DNA of 64,000 nt, taken from NCBI GenBank assembly GCA_040751985.1, contig JBFMFU010000028.1, positions 16,440 through 80,439 of the forward strand, in the 5' to 3' direction. This DNA is from Desulfoferula sp040751985. GTDB lineage: Bacteria; Desulfobacterota; Desulfarculia; Desulfarculales; Desulfarculaceae. The notes beneath the pieces are model-generated. The model was not told the origin of the DNA, searched no databases, and worked only from the letters and a program-made list of their open reading frames with translations. The position numbers and the translations under genes are program-made. The stretch's first letter is position 1. Each line of letters begins with the position of its first letter. Below, one piece after another: positions 8,429 through 17,227 of this stretch.

Positions 8429-9010
8429 TTAGCCCTGCCCTTGTCCGGACCCGGTGGCTAAGTGGCTTATGATTCTAGCTGAGGCCTCCAGCAGTGAGGA
8501 GACCTCTTCGTCGGCCCCCAGGGGCCTGCGTTCCTGGTAGCCATAGTCGATGAAATAGGTTCGACAGCCCGCTACCTGGCCAGCCTCTATGTCTCGCCAA
8601 CGGTCGCCCACCATATAGCTGGCCGAGAGGTCTATCCCCCACTCCTGGGCGGCCTCCTGCAGCATACCCGGTTTGGGCTTGCGGCAGGTGCACGCATCCC
8701 TATCCACATGATAGCAGGCCCTGATGTCGTCAAGCTTCAGACGCTCTTTTAAGTGGCGGTGGATCTCCTCCACCACCTCAAGGCTCTGGGCGCCAGTGGC
8801 AACATCTGGCTGGTTTGTAACCACTATCAGCAACAAACCATGACGCTGCAGGTCGTCAAGGGCCTGTTCTACTCCTGGGAGCAAGACAAGCTCGGCTAGG
8901 CTGGCCGGTGGGTAAGGTTTGCCCTCGCGGACCACGCTCTGGTTGATGACTCCGTCGCGGTCCAGAAATACAGCCCTTCGCTTTGCTGCCAACATAGATG
9001 CCGGACTCAT
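8429..9010 (-). CDS. gmhB: D-glycero-D-manno-heptose-1,7-bisphosphate 7-phosphatase family (HAD)
   Basis: The 193-residue HAD-family histidinol/heptose-bisphosphate phosphatase has FLDRDGVIN (about 15-23), holding the nucleophile and acid/base Asp pair. TNQPDV is motif II. The zinc site is CYHVDRDACTCRKPKPGM, and GDRWRDIEAG is the C-terminal metal motif. All residues known for GmhB are present. A second GmhB homologue lies at 29316-29861 beside hddA and hddC, so this copy may be redundant or serve another heptose pathway (ADP- versus GDP-heptose). The ATG at 9010 is chosen; an in-frame ATG at 8995 is a possible alternative. It is the first gene of the minus-strand group. Confidence 0.85.
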   Translation of the reverse strand: MSPASMLAAKRRAVFLDRDGVINQSVVREGKPYPPASLAELVLLPGVEQALDDLQRHGLLLIVVTNQPDVATGAQSLEVVEEIHRHLKERLKLDDIRACYHVDRDACTCRKPKPGMLQEAAQEWGIDLSASYMVGDRWRDIEAGQVAGCRTYFIDYGYQERRPLGADEEVSSLLEASARIISHLATGSGQGQG

Positions 9011-9729
9011 GCGGGTAGGTTGATTAAAATTAGAGGCATGGGAAAGTCGGATATACAGGGCCCTGCCTCCGCGGTAGTTTGTATTTTGCCAATGGCGATG
9101 CCAAATGTCCAGGGCGCCTCCACCCTTGCTGGCCGAATGGCATGCTCAACACTCAATGGTGACCTAACCTGGGTGCCGGGTAAGGATGATTGACTTGAGT
9201 TGATGTTGGAATAGCTACGCAAAACCTCCGCCTTAGGCGGGGCTAGCGGGGCTACCCCGGCAGCCCTGGCGCCGCGATGAAGGGTGCTCTGGGCATTCGA
9301 GAACCCAAACTCAATTCAGCCTATTTTGCCTCCCCGGACTTGCGCGCTAGGTTGGGACTGGTCTTTTAGCTGTTAGGCATAAGGCCTTATAATTACGGGT
9401 AATTTAAATGCCAGACCATTGAAGTGCTTTCTTGCCAATCACTAGTAATCATGCTATGGTTCAAGTAATCACTTTCCGGTTCTCTTAGGCAGAGGCGTCC
9501 TTCCAATTCTAGGCGGTACGGGCGAACAAGAAAAGAATCTGCACCATTGCCGCAGAAAACTGTAAAAGACGAGTTTAAAGAAAATGACTCACGACATCTG
9601 TTCGTCTTTGGTTTGGGTGTGGAGAAGATGCTATGATCCAGTACCATAAAAATATAAATAAAGAGCTTATATAGCGCATGCTTACAGTGGAGAGTATCAA
9701 GGCAAGACGAAAAAGGATATTAAAACAAG
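9011..9729. other. intergenic region between divergent genes, composition switch
   Basis: No convincing gene is present. Short frames here lack ribosome sites or family features. A small perfect hairpin (CCGCC TTA GGCGG, 9228-9240) is followed on the minus strand by AGGTTTT and could be a weak minus-strand terminator or attenuator. From about 9370 onward the sequence becomes clearly A+T-rich, marking the left edge of the insert that holds the next three genes. Confidence 0.5.
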
Positions 9730-10062
9730 ATGCCAAAGGTTCATATAATCCTTTTTTTTTTGATATGTATATTTCTGCAAGGTCAATTTATGGTCTGCTC
9801 CGCCAAAGAAAAGCAGAAGTTGGTAATCGGTAACGTCGTTTGTTTTAGGATGGCCAACAGCGGCAACGGGTGGTGTGGAACCATAGTTAATAAAACAAAG
9901 AATGAGATACAAGTTCAACTTAATTCCGTCACGGCTGACATTGCAATACTACCGGCGCTGCAACCACAGTTGTGCACAAGCTATAAGATAATAGATTTAG
10001 GTAATCGCGGAGATAGAATCTGGGTAAATAGTAGGCAGTGCGTTAACAAGGTAGTTAAGTAA
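9730..10062 (+). CDS. small secreted hypothetical protein
   Basis: The 110-residue protein starts with a typical Sec signal peptide: Lys3, then the hydrophobic run IILFFLICIFL and a cleavage-like CSA-K site near residue 25. The mature part is about 85 residues and has four Cys residues, which could form disulfides in the periplasm (FRMANSGNGWCGTIVN, LCTSYKII, SRQCVNK). No family is recognised. The coding region is A+T-rich like the YfhO-like gene 32 bases downstream, and the two may be co-transcribed. The ribosome site is weak. The coherent signal peptide supports a real gene. Confidence 0.55.
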   Translation: MPKVHIILFFLICIFLQGQFMVCSAKEKQKLVIGNVVCFRMANSGNGWCGTIVNKTKNEIQVQLNSVTADIAILPALQPQLCTSYKIIDLGNRGDRIWVNSRQCVNKVVK

Positions 10063-10094
10063 CTTCGCAGCACCTTTCTAGGGAGTAAGATATT

Positions 10095-12884
10095 GTGAAA
10101 GAAAGCCTTATAAAAAAATACGAATTAGTAGACCTAGGGATAATACTGCTGGCAACATTTATAGTATTTGTCCTGCCAGATATTTGTGGGTTTCATAGAT
10201 GGCCAAACCGAACCAATCAATATACAGAGCCCTGCTGCATAGTGCGCGGCGCCGAGTCCATGTACACCGTACGGGACTATATAGCGCAAGGCGTGCGAGA
10301 AGGCCATCTGCCCCAATGGTTGCATGCGTCTGGAATTGGCTATCCTATTGCGCTTCAATATTGCTGGCAAATTTATAATCCGCTTGAATGGCTTTGGTGG
10401 AATGATTCAAACGTTAACAGAACCGTTGTATTATGGCTGTACTTAGCATTATGCGGATATATTTTATTATTAATGATGATAAAAATATTTAAGGTAGACA
10501 AATTCGCCGCATTAGTCTCGGCGTTTATATATATCTTATCGAGTTGGGCGCTATGGTATTACACCTATTGGTATTATATAACAATATTGTTGCCGCTTGT
10601 TTTAATTTTATATTCTGCACTGACGATCTTATATAGAGGGAAGTATTTTTGGTCATTTACTTTGCTTTGTCTTGGACTTATCTTATTCGTTCTCAATGGG
10701 CAACCGCAGGTTATTTTTTGCTCGGCAATCGGGCTTTTGGTCCTTTTATTTTTAATCGTATCGTTTGATAGGAAAAGAATAGTAAGTATCGGAAAGTCCT
10801 TGCTTCTATTCGGAGCTGCCTCCCTTGCAGCGATTCTGATAACCGCTTGGCAAGGTATTAATTTTGTAATAGATCAGTTAAAGGCGCAGACATGGTCTCA
10901 GCACGACGTTTCACTGGGTGTTTCGTATTGGGTAACATCGATCGCAAACTTATTTAAAGTTACTTCACCGTACATCAGAGGTTTCTTTTATTCGAGTTGG
11001 TTCTTTAATGACCGTTTAGGCAGCGTTCCCTGGGAAGACTTTGCATTATCCTTTGGCGTCGTGGGCTTTTTCTTGATCCTCGTTGCCACGGTCTATTCAA
11101 CTAAAAAAGCCGTACCTACTCCAAACGATACGCACTTAGGCCACAGCCAGATTAATAACCTGGTTTTACTGAGGTGTTTCGCAGCTGTTTTTTACACAAT
11201 TTTGTTCACGATTGCTTGGCACGCAACCATGCCTAGAGGGTATGGTTATTGGCCTTTCTCGTTTATAAATTTCAGCAGGTACTTTGTCCCAATATTTACG
11301 TTGTTTGGTGCTGTCTTAGCTGGAATCGGTGTACAGAAAATTAATTATTTCAAGGCCAAAGAGAATGTTATTTTGATGGGGATAGTTAGTTTAATACCGT
11401 TATTTGGATATAACTTGTTATTTGTTGCAAGCAAAAGGCCGGTTGTCGCCGAGGTGGCGCTGCATGCTGCCCTTTTGACTTTCATCCCTTTAGTTGTGTT
11501 CTTGGGTCTACTGGTAGGTGGTTACTATTATCTAAAGATAAATGAAAACATAGACCGAAAGCATTTGCATGCATGTATGATGATGCTGGTTTTTTCAGAA
11601 TTATTTTTATTTGCAAGATATTCCCCGTATATGGATAAAGATATGGCAAGACTGATACCGTATTTAATATTTATTGCGTTAATTGCGGTTGTGTTAACAA
11701 AGAAGTATAAATTAGCATTAGCTGGAGGGATCGTATTTATAATAACTACTGCAATTGTACTGGCAGTTTTCCAGGACAATGAATCTCGTACGAATAAAGT
11801 ACTAAACAAACGATACGATCTCGCGGCAAAATTTATTTTTGAAACTACCAAAAAACAAGCTGCACAAGGTTATCGGCCGAGGGTGCTGTCGACTTGTATA
11901 AGGAATCAGTACATAGGATTTAATGCGCAATACAGATTAGACCAAATGGCAACTTTCATTCCTATCGTGTCTCGAGCCTGGGCGGGCTTCATTTTTGAGT
12001 TTTTACGCCCAGAAATGTTACGAAATCATGGTCTGTCAATATTGCCGAATATGTATGGAGGGATGTGGCCAGTATACGAGGGTGCAAAGGGTGGTATCTA
12101 CTGGAAGGAATTCTTTGGAACTGAGGATTATTATAAAATATTGGGCGTTACCCATTTAATGGGCTTGCACGATGGGCCTTTAAGCGCAACCTTAGAAAGA
12201 CACCCTGATTTTATGAAGAGAGTAAAATTAGTATATACGACGCCGTTACAATACTTTAAAAGTAACCATAATCAAATTGAAATATATGCTATCAATAATC
12301 CCTTGCCGAGGGTATTTATAGCGAATAAGTTTAGGATAATACCATTTACTAATGATGGTTGGTATGCCAGGAAGGTTATGAAAAGCGATAAGGCGAAATT
12401 AATAAATGAACCGGTGGTAGAGGTGCAATATAAGCGTGTTCCTAAGTTCGCCACCATTACTGACATCGAAAGACTCAATAATTACTGCCTTGGTGGAAGA
12501 GATGTTTCACAGGCAGTAATAAAACCGCAAAGGATAATACACTACTCATCGGATTTGGTACAAATAGAAACAAACTCTGATCATTGCGGTTTGCTGGTGC
12601 TGAATGATGCCTATAACGATAATTGGTTCGCGTATATAGATAAGAGGAAGACAGATGTATTCCGGGTAAACTCTTTAATGCGAGGAGTGTTTGTTAAAAA
12701 AGGTAAACATATAATAGTCTTCCGCTATAAACCCAATCAAGGAGCCGTGCTGTACTTACCCGTGGTTGGGCTATGCGTATACTTGATAACAACGTTATTA
12801 TTGTTTCTCTTCCAAGGGATGGCTGTGAAAAGAGGGAAGGAAATATACCAAAATTTAAAACGAAAATATTTGAACGTTACTTGA
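10095..12884 (+). CDS. YfhO-like bacterial membrane protein
   Basis: The 929-residue protein has about twelve membrane segments. The first external loop has the hallmark of YfhO/GT-C-like proteins: an acidic and aromatic stretch leading to DYIAQGVREGHLPQWLHASG and then a GYP..YNP-like motif (IYNPLEWLWW). A large soluble domain (about 590-880) with LPRVFIAN and a DAYNDNWFAYID segment is followed by one final membrane helix. Characterised YfhO proteins help glycosylate lipoteichoic acid with lipid-linked sugars in Gram-positives; related proteins are common in polysaccharide loci. The GTG start has GGGAG upstream. Base composition is strikingly A+T-rich compared with flanking regions. A role in lipid-linked sugar transfer to the surface glycan is inferred. 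Confidence 0.75.
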   Translation: MKESLIKKYELVDLGIILLATFIVFVLPDICGFHRWPNRTNQYTEPCCIVRGAESMYTVRDYIAQGVREGHLPQWLHASGIGYPIALQYCWQIYNPLEWLWWNDSNVNRTVVLWLYLALCGYILLLMMIKIFKVDKFAALVSAFIYILSSWALWYYTYWYYITILLPLVLILYSALTILYRGKYFWSFTLLCLGLILFVLNGQPQVIFCSAIGLLVLLFLIVSFDRKRIVSIGKSLLLFGAASLAAILITAWQGINFVIDQLKAQTWSQHDVSLGVSYWVTSIANLFKVTSPYIRGFFYSSWFFNDRLGSVPWEDFALSFGVVGFFLILVATVYSTKKAVPTPNDTHLGHSQINNLVLLRCFAAVFYTILFTIAWHATMPRGYGYWPFSFINFSRYFVPIFTLFGAVLAGIGVQKINYFKAKENVILMGIVSLIPLFGYNLLFVASKRPVVAEVALHAALLTFIPLVVFLGLLVGGYYYLKINENIDRKHLHACMMMLVFSELFLFARYSPYMDKDMARLIPYLIFIALIAVVLTKKYKLALAGGIVFIITTAIVLAVFQDNESRTNKVLNKRYDLAAKFIFETTKKQAAQGYRPRVLSTCIRNQYIGFNAQYRLDQMATFIPIVSRAWAGFIFEFLRPEMLRNHGLSILPNMYGGMWPVYEGAKGGIYWKEFFGTEDYYKILGVTHLMGLHDGPLSATLERHPDFMKRVKLVYTTPLQYFKSNHNQIEIYAINNPLPRVFIANKFRIIPFTNDGWYARKVMKSDKAKLINEPVVEVQYKRVPKFATITDIERLNNYCLGGRDVSQAVIKPQRIIHYSSDLVQIETNSDHCGLLVLNDAYNDNWFAYIDKRKTDVFRVNSLMRGVFVKKGKHIIVFRYKPNQGAVLYLPVVGLCVYLITTLLLFLFQGMAVKRGKEIYQNLKRKYLNVT

Positions 12885-12899
12885 CATTTAATTGAAAAC

Positions 12900-13037
12900 A
12901 TGGATAAGAAGTATTTTATTAGTACATTAATGGTGATACTATTTACAATTGGGTTTTTACGCATGTACAAAAACGTAGCTTTAGTAATTTGGAAAAAATG
13001 TCACCGAAAAAAGTTATTCGAAGAATACTTTACTTAG
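12900..13037 (+). CDS. possible 45-residue membrane peptide
   Basis: A short frame starts with ATG and ends with TAG. It encodes Met-Asp-Lys-Lys, a hydrophobic stretch (YFISTLMVILFTIGFL), and a basic tail (WKKCHRKK), the layout of a single-pass protein. It starts 15 bases after the YfhO-like gene and shares its A+T-rich composition. No Shine-Dalgarno sequence is evident and no family is recognised, so it could be chance. Confidence 0.25.
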   Translation: MDKKYFISTLMVILFTIGFLRMYKNVALVIWKKCHRKKLFEEYFT

Positions 13038-13135
13038 AATAATGTTGTTGCACGGGTTATCTTAATGAATTCTTAAGGCGGGCTCACTGGATATCTTTGG
13101 GAACCAGCTAGGCTAGGTGGAGCTCGGAATGAATT

Positions 13136-14953
13136 ATGTACGTCTTGGGCATCTCTGCATATTACCATGACTCGGCCGCAGCGCTATTGAAGGATGGAGA
13201 AGTAGTAGCTGCAGCCCAGGAAGAGCGCTTTACGCGTAAAAAACATGACCAATGCTTTCCCTCCCAGGCCGTTGCTTATTGCCTAAAAGAAGCGAACATA
13301 AACTCCTCAGATCTTAATCTGCTAGCATTTTATGAAAAACCATTCCTTAAATTTGAGCGCCTGTTGGAAACCTATTTAGCCTATGTTCCGGTGGGACTAA
13401 AAAATTTTTTGGCAGCCATGCCTCAATGGGTTAAGCAGAAACTTTGGCTTGCTGATATCATTCGTAAAGAGCTGGCCTACGAAGGCAAGATCATTTTTCC
13501 CGAGCACCATGAATCTCACGCTGCCAGCGCTTTTTTTATGTCACCTTTTCAGCAGGCTGCTATTTTTACGTTGGATGGGGTGGGTGAGTGGACTACTACG
13601 TCTTATGGGGTGGGCCAGGACAACAACATCAGTATCTTAGGTGAGATTTACTTTCCCCACTCTTTAGGGCTCCTTTATTCCGCCTTCACTTACTTTATTG
13701 GGTTCAAGGTAAATTCTGGCGAGTACAAACTGATGGGGTTGGCCCCTTATGGTGTCCCCAAATATGTGGATCTTATTTTGGATAAACTGGTCGATCTAAA
13801 AGAAGATGGTTCTTACAAGCTTAACATGCACTACTTTAACTACTGTCAGGGTCTCACCATGACGAACAGGCATTTTGCTGAGCTTTTTGGAGGGCCACCA
13901 AGGAAACCTGAGAGCCCCCTGACCCAGAGAGAAATGGACATGGCGGCAAGCGTACAAAAGGTTACTGAGGAGGTAGTATTGCGTAGCGCTCGCCACATCC
14001 ATGACCAGACCGGTGAGACAAATTTGGTATTGGCGGGCGGGGTCGCTCTGAACTGCGTTAGCAACGGACGTCTTCTGCGGGAGGGTCCTTTCGATAAAAT
14101 TTGGATCCAGCCTGCGGCAGGTGACGCCGGCGGGGCTTTAGGGGCGGCTCTGTTCGCTTGGTATCAATATCTCGGTGAACCACGGGAGGTGGCCGTAGAG
14201 GAGGACCAGCAGCGAGGCTCTTACTTGGGCCCGGCCTTTAGCGACGACCAAGTAGGGTCTTATTTGGCAAAGGCTGGGGCTCCATATAAGAAACTGAACC
14301 CTGATGATCTCCCACTTGAAATAGCCCGCTTGGTCGCAGACCAGAAGGTGGTAGGGTGGTTTCAGGGCCGGATGGAATTTGGGCCCCGGGCCCTAGGTGC
14401 ACGATCTATCATCGGTGATGCTCGCAGCCCTGTAATGCAGTCACTAATTAACCTAAAGGTGAAATATAGGGAGTCCTTCCGGCCTTTCGCCCCGGCGGTG
14501 TTAGCTGAGCGAACCGAAAATTACTTTGTTCTAGACAGGCCCAGCCCCTACATGCTACTAGTGGCCTCGATTCTGCCAGCCATTCAGTTCTCAATGAGCG
14601 AAGCTGAGAAAGCTCTCTTCGGTATTGATAAGTTAAAGGTGGTAAGAAGCGAAATCCCGGCCGTGACTCATGTTGATTACTCGGCCCGCATTCAAACGGT
14701 GCATCGAAAAACCAATCCGTTATTTTATGAGCTTATTTCTTCATTTGAGGGTTTGACCGGATGCGGCGTGATAATAAACACTTCTTTCAACGTTCGAGGC
14801 GAACCCATAGTTTGTACTCCTGAAGATGCTTATGTTTGCTTTATGCGAACGAAAATAGACTATCTGGTTATGGGAAGCTATCTATTGGATAAAAAAGAAC
14901 AGCCTCCATGGCAAGAGGAAGGTAATTGGCAAGAGGAATTCGGGCTAGATTAG
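13136..14953 (+). CDS. O-carbamoyltransferase, NodU/CmcH/TobZ family
   Basis: The 605-residue protein has both domains of the family. The N-terminal Kae1-like domain begins VLGISAYYHDSAAALL and contains the EERFTRKKHD motif and the metal-binding FPEHHESHAASAF stretch (about 121-133). It also has a GGVALNCVSNG loop (about 301). The C-terminal YrdC-like domain has GRMEFGPRALGARSI (about 416-430) and SFRPFAPAVL. These enzymes use carbamoyl phosphate and ATP to carbamoylate sugar hydroxyls in Nod factors, antibiotics and O-antigens. The SxtJ and DUF5989 membrane proteins follow directly, a combination found repeatedly with this enzyme. Carbamoylation of a surface-glycan sugar is the likely role. 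Confidence 0.9.
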   Translation: MYVLGISAYYHDSAAALLKDGEVVAAAQEERFTRKKHDQCFPSQAVAYCLKEANINSSDLNLLAFYEKPFLKFERLLETYLAYVPVGLKNFLAAMPQWVKQKLWLADIIRKELAYEGKIIFPEHHESHAASAFFMSPFQQAAIFTLDGVGEWTTTSYGVGQDNNISILGEIYFPHSLGLLYSAFTYFIGFKVNSGEYKLMGLAPYGVPKYVDLILDKLVDLKEDGSYKLNMHYFNYCQGLTMTNRHFAELFGGPPRKPESPLTQREMDMAASVQKVTEEVVLRSARHIHDQTGETNLVLAGGVALNCVSNGRLLREGPFDKIWIQPAAGDAGGALGAALFAWYQYLGEPREVAVEEDQQRGSYLGPAFSDDQVGSYLAKAGAPYKKLNPDDLPLEIARLVADQKVVGWFQGRMEFGPRALGARSIIGDARSPVMQSLINLKVKYRESFRPFAPAVLAERTENYFVLDRPSPYMLLVASILPAIQFSMSEAEKALFGIDKLKVVRSEIPAVTHVDYSARIQTVHRKTNPLFYELISSFEGLTGCGVIINTSFNVRGEPIVCTPEDAYVCFMRTKIDYLVMGSYLLDKKEQPPWQEEGNWQEEFGLD

Positions 14954-15382
14954 ATGAGTTGGAAACAGGAAATACTTCAGGAAATTGGGCGGCTTCAGCC
15001 CCAAAAAGGTGACTCGCGCAAGTTAGGCTTAGCCTTTTTGGTGCTTTTGAACCTAATTGGCGGATTTCTGCTCTGGCGGAGCAAGCCAGCCGCTTTATAT
15101 TTTATGCTGGCCGGGGGCGTCCTGGGGCTTTGGGGATTGGTTTTCCCGCAGAGCTTTAAAATTATCTACAAAATTTGGATGACCTTCGCCTTGCTGCTTG
15201 GCTCCTTTATGACAAGAGCCATACTGATAACCGTTTTTTACCTAGTTATTACGCCCATAGGAATTTGCATGCGGGTATTAGGCAAGGATCCCCTAGACGG
15301 TGGGCTAGGGAAAGGCAAGTCTTATTGGCGGATGCGCGAGCCGGGTCTCTATGACCCTCGTCGCAGTGAAAAGATGTACTGA
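14954..15382 (+). CDS. SxtJ-family membrane protein
   Basis: The 142-residue protein has three or four hydrophobic segments (about 25-42, 46-62, 75-105) and a conserved-looking C-terminus (KSYWRMREPGLYDPRRSEKMY). It begins immediately after the stop codon of the carbamoyltransferase, so it is translationally linked. SxtJ-like proteins of this length typically sit next to carbamoyltransferase and DUF5989 genes, including in saxitoxin clusters, from which the name comes. Their biochemical role is not established. A membrane-anchoring or accessory role for carbamoylation is inferred. Confidence 0.75.
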   Translation: MSWKQEILQEIGRLQPQKGDSRKLGLAFLVLLNLIGGFLLWRSKPAALYFMLAGGVLGLWGLVFPQSFKIIYKIWMTFALLLGSFMTRAILITVFYLVITPIGICMRVLGKDPLDGGLGKGKSYWRMREPGLYDPRRSEKMY

Positions 15383-15391
15383 GGTATAGCC

Positions 15392-15550
15392 ATGAGCAAA
15401 CTCGCCATCATTATCGAGTTCTGGGAATTTTTAAAGGTGCGCAAGAAATATTGGCTGTTGCCTATAATAATTATACTGGTACTTCTCAGCAGCCTCATCG
15501 TCTTGACCCATGGATCAGTAGTCGCTCCCTTTATTTATACGCTGTTTTAG
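15392..15550 (+). CDS. DUF5989-type 52-residue membrane protein
   Basis: A short gene with GAGG nine bases ahead of the ATG. It encodes an N-terminal amphipathic segment (IIEFWEFLKVRKKYWLLP), one membrane helix (IIIILVLLSSLIVL) and an APFIYTLF terminus. This pattern of FWxFLKxRKKYWLxP plus one helix matches the DUF5989 proteins that accompany SxtJ and carbamoyltransferases. It lies nine bases after the SxtJ-like gene and closes the three-gene operon. Function unknown. Confidence 0.75.
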   Translation: MSKLAIIIEFWEFLKVRKKYWLLPIIIILVLLSSLIVLTHGSVVAPFIYTLF

Positions 15551-15692
15551 ACCATATAGTTATCCGGTTTAGGCGGCGAAAGGCTTAGTGTTATAAGGCA
15601 ATTCACACGGCAATAAAGGGTCTGCTTTTGGTGGGCGAGACACGAAAAGACGCGGATGTGTGATGAAGAAAGTGTCCATACCCGCGTGTGTT

Positions 15693-17042
15693 TTACCAGG
15701 ATTTATTAATTACGCCAGCTATTGTGTCGGCCACAATGTTATATCCTCTCGCGGTTAAGTGAGTTCCCGCATCGACTAAATAGTCCTTGGTACTGTCTGT
15801 GAATATTGAATCCCACTTCAACTCCGCCCCGGTACAGCCAGACCGATTAAAGCTAGTCAGGAATTGGCTCATCTTGCTCCAGGCGCTGGTCATTTCTTTT
15901 GTCCAACCCATTTGCTTCGCAGCCTGATTTTTCCGATCATTGGGGCTGAGTTTTTCCGAGGCTACGACATAATGATTGGGCTGAAGAAATATAAAATATT
16001 TAATGCCGTTATCATGTAGGAGTTGGCAAGACATGGCTATGGATTTTTCCCAAAGTGCTTCACTCTCTTTGACGCAAGACGGTGAAGTACATCTATTATT
16101 CATGTATGCGGCATAAAGATATTGATGAACCTTGCTTCCTTTGCCTTTTTTAGCTCGAAGACTGCTACGTATGGCGTCTTGTAAACGCTGATCACTCTGC
16201 TCAACATATAAGAACGCGATCCACCGCACTAAAATACTATTCGCTATTAGCTTGCGCGGCGCCAACCAGATTGCCGCAGTGAGCTTTGACTGCGCAGTTT
16301 CAACTGCGGTTTGGGCTTTGGATTTTATGCTCTCGGCTGTTTCACCAGGCTCACTAGCGTACCAATGTAAATAGAAGGGAAAAACATAACTTATGTGTGC
16401 CTCCACATTGTAGTGGGAGCTTAAGTATATTTCGTTAAAACCACTTATGTCTATGATAGCATCAAATTGGTATCCCAGAGACAATAAATATGCGGTTAAA
16501 ACAAACTGCTGTGGCTGCTTGTAACCAGGGATGGCTAGGTTAATTATTTCGATCTTTTTGCCCGCAAACCGCGGTAAATTGCTAAGCCTTTCTTTCAGGC
16601 GGTCGCCGGATGTCTGCACGAACAGGTTTGCTACAGAGCCGCCGGATACGCCAATGCGGACAACACCTTCCCCCTTCTTTTTGGGGAAGGAGGGGCCGTA
16701 GAGCCCTAATTCATTTATTGGCATGGGTTTTTTGGTTACACACATATAATCAGCGAATCCAGGACCACAGGGATAATCACTCATATCCGGACGCGGCACG
16801 TATCCCAGGAAAGGATGTTGAAACATATGCCCCGAGTAGTCACTGGGCATACATCGCGATTGGCGCACCAGCAAGGCGCGTAGTGAATTTTGCTCCTTAC
16901 CTAGATAAGTTAAGTAAGCATCCTTGCTTGTGATTTGTGCAGGCGTGGGAAGGAGACCTGTCCTCGCGATCAGCTCCGCGCAAAGAAGACCTACAAAAAT
17001 GCAGATTGCAGCCAAACCAAAATTACGCCAAAAGCTGACCAT
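15693..17042 (-). CDS. membrane-anchored SGNH/GDSL-hydrolase-like protein
   Basis: The 449-residue protein has an N-terminal signal anchor (about 8-25, GLAAICIFVGLLCAELIA). The SGNH blocks are recognisable. VRIGVSGGSVANLF (about 128-141) carries the block I Ser. ISGFNEI is the GxN of block III. DAGTHLTARGYNIVA near the C-terminus has the DxxH of block V. Eight or more Cys residues suggest disulfides outside the cytoplasm. Such enzymes commonly add or remove O-acetyl groups on exported polysaccharides. It lies convergent to the carbamoyltransferase operon and divergent from the next group. The substrate is unknown. Confidence 0.7.
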   Translation of the reverse strand: MVSFWRNFGLAAICIFVGLLCAELIARTGLLPTPAQITSKDAYLTYLGKEQNSLRALLVRQSRCMPSDYSGHMFQHPFLGYVPRPDMSDYPCGPGFADYMCVTKKPMPINELGLYGPSFPKKKGEGVVRIGVSGGSVANLFVQTSGDRLKERLSNLPRFAGKKIEIINLAIPGYKQPQQFVLTAYLLSLGYQFDAIIDISGFNEIYLSSHYNVEAHISYVFPFYLHWYASEPGETAESIKSKAQTAVETAQSKLTAAIWLAPRKLIANSILVRWIAFLYVEQSDQRLQDAIRSSLRAKKGKGSKVHQYLYAAYMNNRCTSPSCVKESEALWEKSIAMSCQLLHDNGIKYFIFLQPNHYVVASEKLSPNDRKNQAAKQMGWTKEMTSAWSKMSQFLTSFNRSGCTGAELKWDSIFTDSTKDYLVDAGTHLTARGYNIVADTIAGVINKSW

Positions 17043-17140
17043 AAAGCCCGCCCTCTCTTGTAATCACCGCCGCGTCAAAGCCCTATTCAGGCCTGTCGTA
17101 CAGAGATTCACAGAATAGGCCGCATTCATAACACAAAAGC

Positions 17141-17168
17141 TTGACCTCGTTCTGATAATTTATAATAA
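17141..17168 (+). promoter_or_regulatory. sigma70-type promoter for the 17-24 kb operon
   Basis: TTGACC (17141-17146) and TAATAA (17163-17168) are separated by 16 bases in the A+T-rich gap between divergent genes. The GT2 start codon is about 60 bases downstream. Confidence 0.45.
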
Positions 17169-17227
17169 TCGAAAAACTCTGGACTAACCAGGGCGTACCG
17201 AAACCTCAGGAAGATGCTCGCCACAGG

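Noticed and set aside
9007..9222. 71-residue minus-strand frame overlapping the gmhB-like start
   Set aside because: No ribosome site, signal peptide or motif; the overlap with the gmhB start looks incidental.
9514..9529. Sequence GGCGGTACGGG resembling the RfaH ops element
   Set aside because: It differs from GGCGGTAG at the last base, no JUMPstart context is present, and it precedes only the A+T-rich genes.
9393..9647. 84-residue minus-strand frame in the A+T-rich gap
   Set aside because: It lacks a recognisable start region or family; low support.
15636..15690. Imperfect inverted repeat ACGCGGAT...ATACCCGCGT between convergent genes
   Set aside because: The loop is long (about 20 bases) and there is only a short T-run, so it is too weak to call a terminator.
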